Part shown: one piece after another, positions 1 to 5,321 of the stretch
Numbering within the stretch: position 1 is the stretch's first letter
How the letters are laid out: each line of letters opens with the position of its first letter
Source: JBGPRB01 sp964422155
Lineage (GTDB): Bacteria > Chloroflexota > Dehalococcoidia > Dehalococcoidales > RBG-16-60-22
Direction of reading: 5' to 3'
NCBI GenBank assembly: GCA_964422155.1
Contig: CAYQZZ010000099.1
Coordinates: 1 to 5,455 of the forward strand
Length of the DNA: 5,455 nt
The notes under the pieces: generated by a model
Told to the model about the DNA's origin: nothing
The model's database searches: none
Seen by the model: the letters and a program-made list of their open reading frames with translations, nothing else
Program-made: the position numbers and the translations under genes

Positions 1-54
1 ACAAAATACTTTTTTGTTACCTGATGGAAATACAAAGATTATTTTTCAAGTGCA

Positions 55-83
55 TTGACTTATGTAATCCGCAGTTGTAGACT
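55..83 (+). promoter_or_regulatory. Candidate sigma70-type promoter upstream of the chimeric zinc-ribbon ORF
   Basis: A TTGACT box (55-60) matches the -35 consensus at 5 of 6 positions. It is followed after exactly 17 nt by TAGACT (78-83), which matches the -10 consensus at 4 of 6. Transcription would begin near 90, a few bases before the SD at 99-106, giving a very short leader. The region is AT-rich. This is sequence matching only, and such matches occur by chance in AT-rich DNA. It is nevertheless the best promoter-like pair I see in either spacer upstream of the importer, so it could also drive the importer by read-through. Confidence 0.35.
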
Positions 84-98
84 TAAGCAGCATTTGGT

Positions 99-106
99 AG
101 GAGGTG
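99..106 (+). promoter_or_regulatory. Strong Shine-Dalgarno that sets the start of the first ORF at TTG 113
   Basis: AGGAGGTG (99-106) is a near-perfect SD. A GTG lies inside it at 104 and is in frame, but a start codon within the SD cannot be used with that same SD. The next in-frame start codon is TTG at 113, 6 nt after the SD, which is ideal spacing. It puts the first zinc-ribbon cysteine at residue 3, as is common for proteins that begin with a zinc ribbon. Confidence 0.7.
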
Positions 107-112
107 CTTTCT

Positions 113-544
113 TTGAAGTGCCCGCACTGCCAAGCTGATAATTCTGAAAAAGCTAAATTCTGCAAGAAATGTGGCAAATCTCTGCAGACAGAAGTCGTTT
201 GTAGTCAATGTAAGCATCGGAACACATCCGACAGCACATTCTGCGAACAATGCGGCCAGCCCCTCAATAATACACCAGTAAAACCCGCCAAGCCATCTTC
301 ATCTTCCCAGCCTACCTCTTTTACCGGGGGCCGTTACCAGGTCAAGAAGTTCCTCGGCGAGGGCGGCAAGAAGAAGGGCTACCTTGCCCACGACATCACG
401 CTGGACAGGGATGTGGCCTTCGCCATGATCAAGACCGAAAAGCTGGATGAACTCGTATCAGGACATTATCCTTTTGATAAAATTAATAAAGCAATAGCAT
501 CCATGGAAAAGGGCGGTGTGATACGCAACGTGATAATGTTTTAA
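113..544 (+). CDS. Chimeric protein: double zinc ribbon, partial Ser/Thr kinase N-lobe, alcohol dehydrogenase C-terminal tail
   Basis: The product has 143 residues from TTG 113. Two zinc ribbons come first: CPHC...CKKCG with Cys 3, 6, 17 and 20, then CSQC...CEQCG with Cys 30, 33, 44 and 47. A Pro/Ser-rich linker (about 55-70) follows. Next is the beginning of a protein kinase N-lobe: GRYQV, the glycine loop GEGGKKK (82-88), YLAHD, and VAFAMIK whose Lys107 is the ATP-binding lysine. Kinases of this family continue for several hundred residues with HRD and DFG motifs. Here the homology stops after residue ~113, and the last 30 residues (LVSGHYPFDKIN...VIRNVIMF) instead read as the extreme C-terminus of a zinc-dependent medium-chain alcohol dehydrogenase. 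It therefore cannot be an active kinase or dehydrogenase. The zinc ribbons could still fold and bind metal. The SD is strong and the frame is open, so a small protein may be made. It is most likely a recombination product or decaying gene; an assembly chimera is the other option. Confidence 0.6.
   Translation: MKCPHCQADNSEKAKFCKKCGKSLQTEVVCSQCKHRNTSDSTFCEQCGQPLNNTPVKPAKPSSSSQPTSFTGGRYQVKKFLGEGGKKKGYLAHDITLDRDVAFAMIKTEKLDELVSGHYPFDKINKAIASMEKGGVIRNVIMF
440..544 (+). pseudogene. 3' remnant of a zinc-dependent alcohol dehydrogenase gene, fused in frame
   Basis: Residues KLDELVSGHYPFDKINKAI and the following SMEKGGVIRNVIMF match from memory the ending of class III/aryl-type MDR alcohol dehydrogenases. 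These typically finish with a 'k.dlis.ryPle.INeAf..m..G..iR.Vi.f' pattern just before the stop. Only this last helix/strand remains. The catalytic zinc ligands and the Rossmann fold are absent, so there is no enzymatic function. Base composition changes at the junction: by hand count 331-440 is about 58% GC and 452-540 about 37% GC. The family assignment rests on about 30 residues and was not searched. Confidence 0.55.
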
Positions 545-593
545 CAAGAAAGGAGGATGTAAGAAGCAGGCTAGTAAAATAAAAGTCCGACTG

Positions 594-619
594 CACTACA
601 GAAGTATTGTGATTTTTTT
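594..619 (+). terminator. Weak hairpin followed by seven T, possible intrinsic terminator
   Basis: CACTAC (594-599) can pair with GTA (604-606) and GTG (609-611) across a GAA-containing loop, with a two-base bulge. After one A comes a run of seven T (613-619). The stem is only 3+3 bp, so termination would be inefficient at best. Its position after the chimeric ORF and before the importer is sensible. Confidence 0.25.
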
Positions 620-652
620 CTCTTGCTCAATCTAGGTAAAAATCAGGTTATA

Positions 653-661
653 AAAGGAGGT
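653..661 (+). promoter_or_regulatory. Shine-Dalgarno of the substrate-binding protein gene
   Basis: AAAGGAGGT (653-661) is a full-strength SD. The gap to ATG 673 is 11 nt, slightly long, but no other start codon lies between them. This supports ATG 673 and high translation of the binding protein. Confidence 0.75.
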
Positions 662-672
662 ATCAGACGACC

Positions 673-1872
673 ATGAAACGATGCTTACTAGTTGTTATTG
701 CGCTTTTATTAATAAGCACACTGGCCTTTACCGGCTGTTCCAGTAAGACAACAGCACCTAAAACGTTAAAGATCGGAATACTGGCGGATCTTTCCGGCTT
801 TCTATCTGTGTTTTACATCGAAGCCACTCACGACCTGCAGCTTACGGCTGACTATATCAATGAGAAGGGTGGAGTTACTATTCAAGGACAAAAATATAAT
901 ATTGAGCTGGTAATAAGAGATTCGAAAAGCAGCCCGGACGGCGCCCTCGCCGCAGCCAACCAGCTAATCTTCCAGGACCAGGTCAAGTATGCCATCGGCC
1001 CAATTGCTTTTGAAGGGGCGGCGACAACTCCATTATTCGAAAAGAATAAAGTACTACATATCTTTAACTGTACCACGACCTCACGCCTGGAAATGGGCCC
1101 TGAATGGCCTTATGCCTTTAGCGCGGATGATTCAGCACTCGACTTCGCCACGGTAACATTTAAGATCGGCAAGAAGGAATTCCCGAATGCGAAGACCTGT
1201 GTCATGATTATACCTGACGATGGCACGGAACCCTATCTGATGCCGAGTGTAACGCCTATATTACAAAGTATGGGTTATACAATTCTGAACGGCGGCAAGG
1301 CCATTCTCTACCCTAACGATATGCAAGACTTCTCCCCGATAGTGAGCAAGTTAAATTCTATAAATCCGGACATTATGTTCCAGGCGCAGGCCGCTCCTCC
1401 TGCCGTATATGGCATACTCGGGGGCATAAGGGCGCTGGGAAATAAGGTTGTCTATGTCTCTACTTTATTCCCGGGTGACCCGAACAATGTGATTGCGGCG
1501 GTCGGACCTCAAGCTGCCACGAACTTCGCCTGCCTAAACTATACGAAGGATGACCCTGGCTACGGACCGGTCTTAAAGGAATTAATCAAAAGACTAAAGC
1601 CGGATGCGCCATTCTTTACCTTTACGCTGGGCAACTGCTTGATGGTCTTAACCAACGTTATGGAAGCAGCGAATAGCCTTGATGTTGATAAGATAAAAGC
1701 TAAATGGGAATCCATGGACATCATTGAAGGCGTTTATGGAAAGGGTAAGGTCGGTGGCGAAAAGACTTACGGAGCACGCCGTAGTGTAACGTGGCCTGAG
1801 CCTTATAACAAGTTCATGAACGGCCAGATTTTTAAAGACCTTCCTTGGATTGATCCGGGGCCAACTCCGTAA
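673..1872 (+). CDS. ABC transporter substrate-binding lipoprotein, LivJ/LivK (Peripla_BP_6) type
   Basis: This 399-residue protein has a lipoprotein signal: a basic MKR start, a hydrophobic stretch at 5-19, and a lipobox ending TGC with the lipidated Cys at 22. A Ser/Thr/Lys tether follows, then a type I periplasmic-binding fold. Recognisable family segments are KIGILADLSG (33-42), ADYINEKGGV (59-68), the D-S-K-S-S-P-D-G run near 83-90, GPIAFEG (109-115) and a C-terminal IIEGVYGKGKV (350-360). The length is normal for the family. It would capture a solute outside the membrane and deliver it to LivHMGF encoded directly downstream. Where classic leucine-binding proteins have a Ser/Thr-rich ligand loop after GP, this one reads IAFEGAATT, so branched-chain amino acids should not be assumed. 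Amides, aromatic acids or other organic acids are equally possible. Start ATG 673 is supported by the SD at 653-661. Confidence 0.88.
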   Translation: MKRCLLVVIALLLISTLAFTGCSSKTTAPKTLKIGILADLSGFLSVFYIEATHDLQLTADYINEKGGVTIQGQKYNIELVIRDSKSSPDGALAAANQLIFQDQVKYAIGPIAFEGAATTPLFEKNKVLHIFNCTTTSRLEMGPEWPYAFSADDSALDFATVTFKIGKKEFPNAKTCVMIIPDDGTEPYLMPSVTPILQSMGYTILNGGKAILYPNDMQDFSPIVSKLNSINPDIMFQAQAAPPAVYGILGGIRALGNKVVYVSTLFPGDPNNVIAAVGPQAATNFACLNYTKDDPGYGPVLKELIKRLKPDAPFFTFTLGNCLMVLTNVMEAANSLDVDKIKAKWESMDIIEGVYGKGKVGGEKTYGARRSVTWPEPYNKFMNGQIFKDLPWIDPGPTP

Positions 1873-1890
1873 TCTCATAGAACAAGTTTC

Positions 1891-1971
1891 TAATTCCATT
1901 ATGGCGGGGGTAAACACCCCCGCCATAATAATCGAAATCGCTATCACGATTCATATATTTTAATGGAATTA
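1891..1971 (+). repeat. 11-bp inverted repeat enclosing the livH leader, distal arm over the start codon
   Basis: TAATTCCATTA (1891-1901) and TAATGGAATTA (1961-1971) are perfect reverse complements. The second arm contains the livH ATG (1963-1965). Between them lie a GC-rich hairpin and a 5-bp hairpin (AATCG 1936-1940 with CGATT 1947-1951), so the transcript could fold as a three-way junction with the start codon in the closing helix. The first arm shares bases 1898-1901 with the GC-rich hairpin, so the full versions of the two are mutually exclusive. A regulatory role is inferred. Confidence 0.55.
1898..1929 (+). promoter_or_regulatory. Perfect 14-bp GC-rich hairpin between binding protein and permease genes
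   Basis: ATTATGGCGGGGGT (1898-1911) and ACCCCCGCCATAAT (1916-1929) pair perfectly around an AAAC loop. No T-run follows (the next bases are AATCGAAATCG), so it is not a standard intrinsic terminator. Hairpins after binding-protein genes, as between malE and malF, are known to block 3' exonuclease and keep the upstream message more abundant. That role, or partial termination, is the likely one here. Confidence 0.7.
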
Positions 1972-2823
1972 TTCATACAAACTATAACCAACGCTCTCGT
2001 ACTGGCTGCCGTTTATATACTGGTCAGCCTAGGATTCGCTTTCCTTTTTAACATGCTGGGCATTTTCAATGTTGCCCACGGCTCTATATATATGGCGGCT
2101 GGATATCTCGCATATCTGTTTATCGGGGCGATCGGTTTAAATCAATGGATAGGTTTAATAGTAGTGGTTATTGTGTTTGCCATTTTCGGATTGTTCTTAG
2201 AGAAGTTCTGTTTTCGTCCCTTTATCGGGGATTTTAACCGCCAGATTATGATCGGAGTAGCGATTATCACCATTTTGGAGACATCCGTTAATATTTTAAT
2301 AGGCAGCCAGATGTATATTATCCCCACTTTCGTGGAAGGAACTCTTAAAGCCGGTGCGTATTCTGTCGACTGGGACAGAATAGCGGCTTTCGTTTTGGGA
2401 GGAGTACTCCTTGCTTTAGTTATCCTCTTTGTCAACCGTACTCGCTGGGGGCAACAAATGCAGGCCATCACCCAGAATATGGAGGGCGCTGCTTTGCAGG
2501 GTATTAATATTCACCGGATTTCGGCTATCGTCTCGGCGCTTGGTTGTGCTCTGGCAGCGATTGCCGGGATACTGATGGGTTCTCTGTATACTCTAGATCC
2601 GTTCATGGGAAACGGCACGCTAATTAAAATCTTGATATTGATTATTCTTGCCGGAGTAGGCAGTTTTAAGGGTGTCATTTTCATGGGGTTAGTACTGGGG
2701 GCTTTATATGCTACTTTGCCATTGCAATTTCCGGGCGCTGCCAGTGATGCTGTGGCAGTGTCAATCATCCTTGTCATATTACTTACTCGGCCGCAGGGAT
2801 TTTTTGGGCATGAAGTATCATGA
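1963..2823 (+). CDS. livH: Branched-chain amino acid-type ABC transporter permease LivH
   Basis: This is a 286-residue integral membrane protein with about eight hydrophobic segments (for example 8-30, 62-79, 139-158, 187-207, 221-246, 262-275). Family landmarks are FNVAHGSIYMAAGYLA (35-50), the cytoplasmic coupling segment from TRWG to GIN (160-182) that contacts the ATPases, AGVGSFKGVIFMG (230-242) and the terminal RPQGFFG (276-282). It forms one half of the channel with LivM. The N-terminus MELFIQTITNALVL is typical of LivH, which supports ATG 1963 even though no SD is visible in the 25 nt upstream. The start codon also lies in an inverted-repeat arm. The stop overlaps the livM start as ATGA. 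In the coupling segment GQQMQAI replaces the more usual GRAMRA, probably a lineage variant. The substrate is not inferable. Confidence 0.9.
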   Translation: MELFIQTITNALVLAAVYILVSLGFAFLFNMLGIFNVAHGSIYMAAGYLAYLFIGAIGLNQWIGLIVVVIVFAIFGLFLEKFCFRPFIGDFNRQIMIGVAIITILETSVNILIGSQMYIIPTFVEGTLKAGAYSVDWDRIAAFVLGGVLLALVILFVNRTRWGQQMQAITQNMEGAALQGINIHRISAIVSALGCALAAIAGILMGSLYTLDPFMGNGTLIKILILIILAGVGSFKGVIFMGLVLGALYATLPLQFPGAASDAVAVSIILVILLTRPQGFFGHEVS

Positions 2824-3806
2824 AGAGAGATGGGATGAATAAATGGGCTAATTCCGCGGCTTTAGTTGTATTGATTATCATATTAGCCATTTTGCCGCTT
2901 TTATTCAGCTCGCCTTATCTGCTCCACATTCTTATCCTGACTTTTGTTTATATTGTAGGAGCGGTTAGCTTCCGCACCATAACCATTTCCGGGCAGTTCC
3001 CGCTGGCCCACGCGGCCTTTATGGGTATTGGAGCCTATACCGCTGCGATGGCATCTCGTTATTTGAACTGGGCACCATGGGTTACCATTCCAATGGGAGC
3101 GTTAACTGCCGGAATCATCGGAATAATGTTCGGATACCCATTTGCCAGATTAAGAACATTATATTATGCAATGGGAAGTCTTTTCTTCGGCGTGGCGATA
3201 ACCTATATCGTGCAATCTTTGAAGATTACCGGTGGTTACGTAGGACTTACTAAAATCCAGCCGTTATTTTCCAGCGCCAGCAGAGTTCCTTATTATTATT
3301 TCTTTCTGGTGTTAGCTTTGGTTTGTACGGTTGCACTGTATCGGTTTGAGTTTAGCCGCATAGGCATTAACTTAAAAGCAATAGCCCAGTCTCACCAGCT
3401 AGCCTCGAGCGTGGGCATCAATGAAGCTCGTTATCGCGTTCTTGTGGTAGCGGTAGGATGTTTCTTCATCGGATTAGTGGGAGCCGCATTCGCCCATTAT
3501 ACCCCGATTGTAACTCCTTCAACCTACAATTTATCGGCCACGCTCTGGCTGGCGATGTATGTAATGATAGGTGGTATGAACAGCTTTGCCGGACCCCTTA
3601 TAGGAACACCGATTCTATATTTTATCCCGCAATATTACTTTTCCGATCTTAGAGCCTATTCTCCTTTCATACCCGCTGTAATATTAATAATAATCGCCTA
3701 TTTCATGCCCAGGGGTCTGGCCGGCATTATTTTCATGTTTAAATCCCGGTATCTAGATAGACTATGGGGCAGGAGAAGGGAAAAGGTAACTGCTGATGCT
3801 TCTTGA
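2820..3806 (+). CDS. livM: Branched-chain amino acid-type ABC transporter permease LivM
   Basis: This 328-residue membrane protein is the second half of the channel. A short charged N-terminus is followed by hydrophobic segments from about residue 12. Landmarks are SGQFPLAHAAFMGIGAY (57-73), LRTLYYAMGSLFFG (111-124), the cytoplasmic coupling segment from SRIG to GIN (179-200), IGGMNSFAGPLIG (250-262) and MPRGLAGI (296-303), ending in a basic tail (RRREK). Many LivM proteins have Phe-Ala then a Glu around the YYAMGSLFFG region; here the Glu position is Gly or not recognisable. ATG 2820 overlaps the livH stop by 4 nt, which suggests translational coupling. A second in-frame ATG at 2835 (residue 6) is an equally plausible start, since neither has a strong SD. 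The 3' end overlaps livG by 11 nt. Confidence 0.9.
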   Translation: MKRDGMNKWANSAALVVLIIILAILPLLFSSPYLLHILILTFVYIVGAVSFRTITISGQFPLAHAAFMGIGAYTAAMASRYLNWAPWVTIPMGALTAGIIGIMFGYPFARLRTLYYAMGSLFFGVAITYIVQSLKITGGYVGLTKIQPLFSSASRVPYYYFFLVLALVCTVALYRFEFSRIGINLKAIAQSHQLASSVGINEARYRVLVVAVGCFFIGLVGAAFAHYTPIVTPSTYNLSATLWLAMYVMIGGMNSFAGPLIGTPILYFIPQYYFSDLRAYSPFIPAVILIIIAYFMPRGLAGIIFMFKSRYLDRLWGRRREKVTADAS

Positions 3807-4557
3807 GATTAAGGACCTGACCAAGCAGTTTGGTGGATTGACCGCGGTCAATAAGTTCGACATGCAGGTCAATCAAGGAGAAATCGTGGGCTTAATCGGG
3901 CCGAACGGGGCGGGTAAATCCACTATTTATAATTTAATTACCGGCATCTATCCCCCCAACGGCGGCAAGGTTATCTTCGAGGGAAAAGATATTACCAGAA
4001 TGAAGCCCCACCGGGTGGCTGGCCTAGGCATAGGGCGTACTTTTCAGCTTAACCCGCTGTTCCCTGATTTTACCGTTCTGCAGAATGTTTCCGCCTCTTT
4101 CCACCTGCACCCGCATTCCAGTCTCTTTGATATTTACTTCAATACACCTACCTACCGCAAGAACGAGTCTATAATCCGCGAGCAGTCCCTGAGGATATTG
4201 CAGTTGGTAGGTCTGGAAAAAGTGAAAGATGACCTGGCTAAAAACCTGCCGCATGGTTACCAAAAGATGCTGGGAGTAGCCAGAGCTTTAGCTACCCAGC
4301 CTAAATTACTACTACTAGATGAGCCTCTGGGAGGGATGAATCCCTCCGAAATTGAATTCAGCCTAAATTCCATCGGGAAAATGCGCCAGCAAGGAATCAC
4401 TATTTTGATAGTGGAACATAATATGCAGATTCTAGATTTATGCGATAGGGTAATCGTCATCAGCTTCGGGCAGAAAATTTGTGAGGGTCTGCCCCGAGAA
4501 GTGAGGGAAAATAAAGAAGTAATATCCGCTTATTTCGGCGGTGAACATGCTGCTTGA
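3796..4557 (+). CDS. livG: ABC transporter ATP-binding protein LivG
   Basis: This 253-residue cytoplasmic ATPase pairs with LivF to power the importer. Visible motifs are Walker A GPNGAGKST (35-43), the Q-loop in RTFQ (Gln84), an ABC signature at 151-156, Walker B LLLLDE (171-176) and the H-loop His208 in VEHN. The insertion between the Q-loop and the signature (about 100-130) is longer than in LivF, as usual for LivG. The signature reads LPHGYQ rather than LSGGQ. Pro and an aromatic or His at these positions occur in a subset of LivG proteins (LPYGHQ type), so it is probably functional. AAAAGG (3781-3786) precedes ATG 3796 by 9 nt and serves as SD. The gene overlaps livM by 11 nt (ATGCTTCTTGA) and livF by 11 nt (ATGCTGCTTGA). 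Confidence 0.92.
   Translation: MLLEIKDLTKQFGGLTAVNKFDMQVNQGEIVGLIGPNGAGKSTIYNLITGIYPPNGGKVIFEGKDITRMKPHRVAGLGIGRTFQLNPLFPDFTVLQNVSASFHLHPHSSLFDIYFNTPTYRKNESIIREQSLRILQLVGLEKVKDDLAKNLPHGYQKMLGVARALATQPKLLLLDEPLGGMNPSEIEFSLNSIGKMRQQGITILIVEHNMQILDLCDRVIVISFGQKICEGLPREVRENKEVISAYFGGEHAA
4537..4544 (+). promoter_or_regulatory. Shine-Dalgarno within livG that sets the livF start at ATG 4547
   Basis: GGCGGTGA (4537-4544) matches the consensus GGAGGTGA at 7 of 8 positions and lies 5 nt (from the GGCGG core) before ATG 4547. An in-frame GTG at 4541 lies inside this SD and so is unlikely to be the start. The product from 4547 begins MLLEIK, exactly as LivG does. Confidence 0.65.
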
Positions 4558-5254
4558 GATAAAGAATATCACAGTTTATTATGGAAAGTCCGTCGCCATC
4601 CAGGATGTTTCGCTGGAAGTACCGGAGGGAGCCATCGTGAGCATTATAGGCGCCAACGGCGCGGGGAAAAGCACCATTTTACGTGCTTTGACCGGTCTGG
4701 TGTCGATACGTAACGGAGAAATATATTTCCGTGGAGAAAATATTAGCCGGAAAAAGACGTTAGATATCGTTAAGCATGGCATCAGCCTGGCACCGGAAGG
4801 CCGCCAGCTTTTTCCCTATTTAACTGTCCTGAATAACCTCAAGCTGGGAGCCACTTTACGCAAGAACCGGGACGAGATTAATGCCAGCTTGGAAGAGGTC
4901 TATAAGCTCTTTCCCCGTTTGAAGGAACGCACCAGCCAGAAGGCGGGGACATTAAGCGGGGGTGAACAGCAGATGCTGACTATAGGTCGAGGACTGATGG
5001 CTAACCCCCGCCTGCTATGCATGGATGAGCCGTCTCTGGGGCTAGCTCCTATCGTGGTGGAGCAGCTGGGGGAAGTGATTAAGGATATTAATGAGAGAGG
5101 GGTAAGCGTGCTTCTGGTGGAGCAGAATGTGCATCTAGCATTGGAAGTAGCCAGCCAGGGCTACGTTCTCCAGGTAGGAAAAGTGGTACTTAAGGGAGAT
5201 ACCACTACCCTGAGGAACAGCGATATCGTTAAGAAAGCCTACCTGGGGGAATAA
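4547..5254 (+). CDS. livF: ABC transporter ATP-binding protein LivF
   Basis: This 235-residue cytoplasmic ATPase is the LivG partner. Motifs are Walker A GANGAGKST (35-43), the LivF-specific PEGR (83-86) where other ABC ATPases have the Q-loop Gln, the ABC signature LSGGEQQ (136-142), Walker B LLCMDE (156-161), D-loop SLGLAP (163-168) and VEQN (191-194), in which Gln replaces the H-loop His, as is usual in LivF. The length is typical. ATG 4547 is chosen over GTG 4541 because the GTG sits inside the SD. The gene overlaps livG by 11 nt. It is the last intact gene of the operon; no clear intrinsic terminator follows it. Confidence 0.92.
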   Translation: MLLEIKNITVYYGKSVAIQDVSLEVPEGAIVSIIGANGAGKSTILRALTGLVSIRNGEIYFRGENISRKKTLDIVKHGISLAPEGRQLFPYLTVLNNLKLGATLRKNRDEINASLEEVYKLFPRLKERTSQKAGTLSGGEQQMLTIGRGLMANPRLLCMDEPSLGLAPIVVEQLGEVIKDINERGVSVLLVEQNVHLALEVASQGYVLQVGKVVLKGDTTTLRNSDIVKKAYLGE

Positions 5255-5276
5255 ACCCGCTAGGGAGATACAATCG

Positions 5277-5321
5277 ATGATGGAGAAAGTAACCGGAGGT
5301 TACAGCGGTAAAATTTTTTAG
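5277..5321 (+). pseudogene. Possible 5' remnant of an aldehyde:ferredoxin oxidoreductase gene
   Basis: After GGGAGA (5263-5268), ATG 5277 opens a frame of 14 codons ending in TAG at 5319. The product MMEKVTGGYSGKIF resembles the extreme N-terminus of AOR-family tungsten enzymes, which commonly start with 'GGYxGKILRVNLT'. Removing one base from the T6 run (5314-5319) would continue the frame as KIFRTNPS, extending the resemblance by a few residues before it fades. This is a very short match, made from memory. It could be a broken gene start, a leader peptide or chance. Confidence 0.3.

Larger units (their letters stand above)
545..672 (+). other. Intergenic spacer before the importer operon
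   Basis: This 128-nt spacer has no gene of its own. It contains an AAAGGAGG SD-like sequence (549-556) with no usable reading frame behind it: the adjacent ATG is followed at once by TAA. It also contains a weak hairpin with a T-run (594-619) and the SD of the binding-protein gene (653-661). TATAAA at 649-654 overlaps that SD and so is unlikely to be a -10 box for this gene. No convincing -35/-10 pair was found. Confidence 0.6.

Noticed and set aside
2..58. Open frame at the left edge that could be the 3' end of an upstream gene
   Set aside because: A second frame is also open to position 80, the encoded peptide (ending KIIFQVH) is unrecognised, and it is too short to decide.
104..112. GTG start for the first ORF
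   Set aside because: It lies inside the SD; TTG 113 has correct spacing.
1648..1947. Minus-strand 99-residue ORF
   Set aside because: Antisense shadow of the binding-protein gene and hairpin, with no family resemblance.
2142..2777. Two minus-strand ORFs inside livH
   Set aside because: Antisense shadows of a clear membrane-protein gene; composition follows from the coding strand.
3458..3652. Plus-strand 64-residue ORF inside livM
   Set aside because: Out-of-frame overlap with conserved livM motifs and no recognisable product.
4541..4546. GTG start for livF
   Set aside because: It lies inside the SD-like GGCGGTGA; ATG 4547 matches LivF N-termini and the livG-style overlap.
5289..5319. Hairpin GTAACC/GGTTAC plus T6 as a livF terminator
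   Set aside because: The T-run is 10 nt away from a 6-bp stem with a 3-nt loop, which is not terminator geometry.
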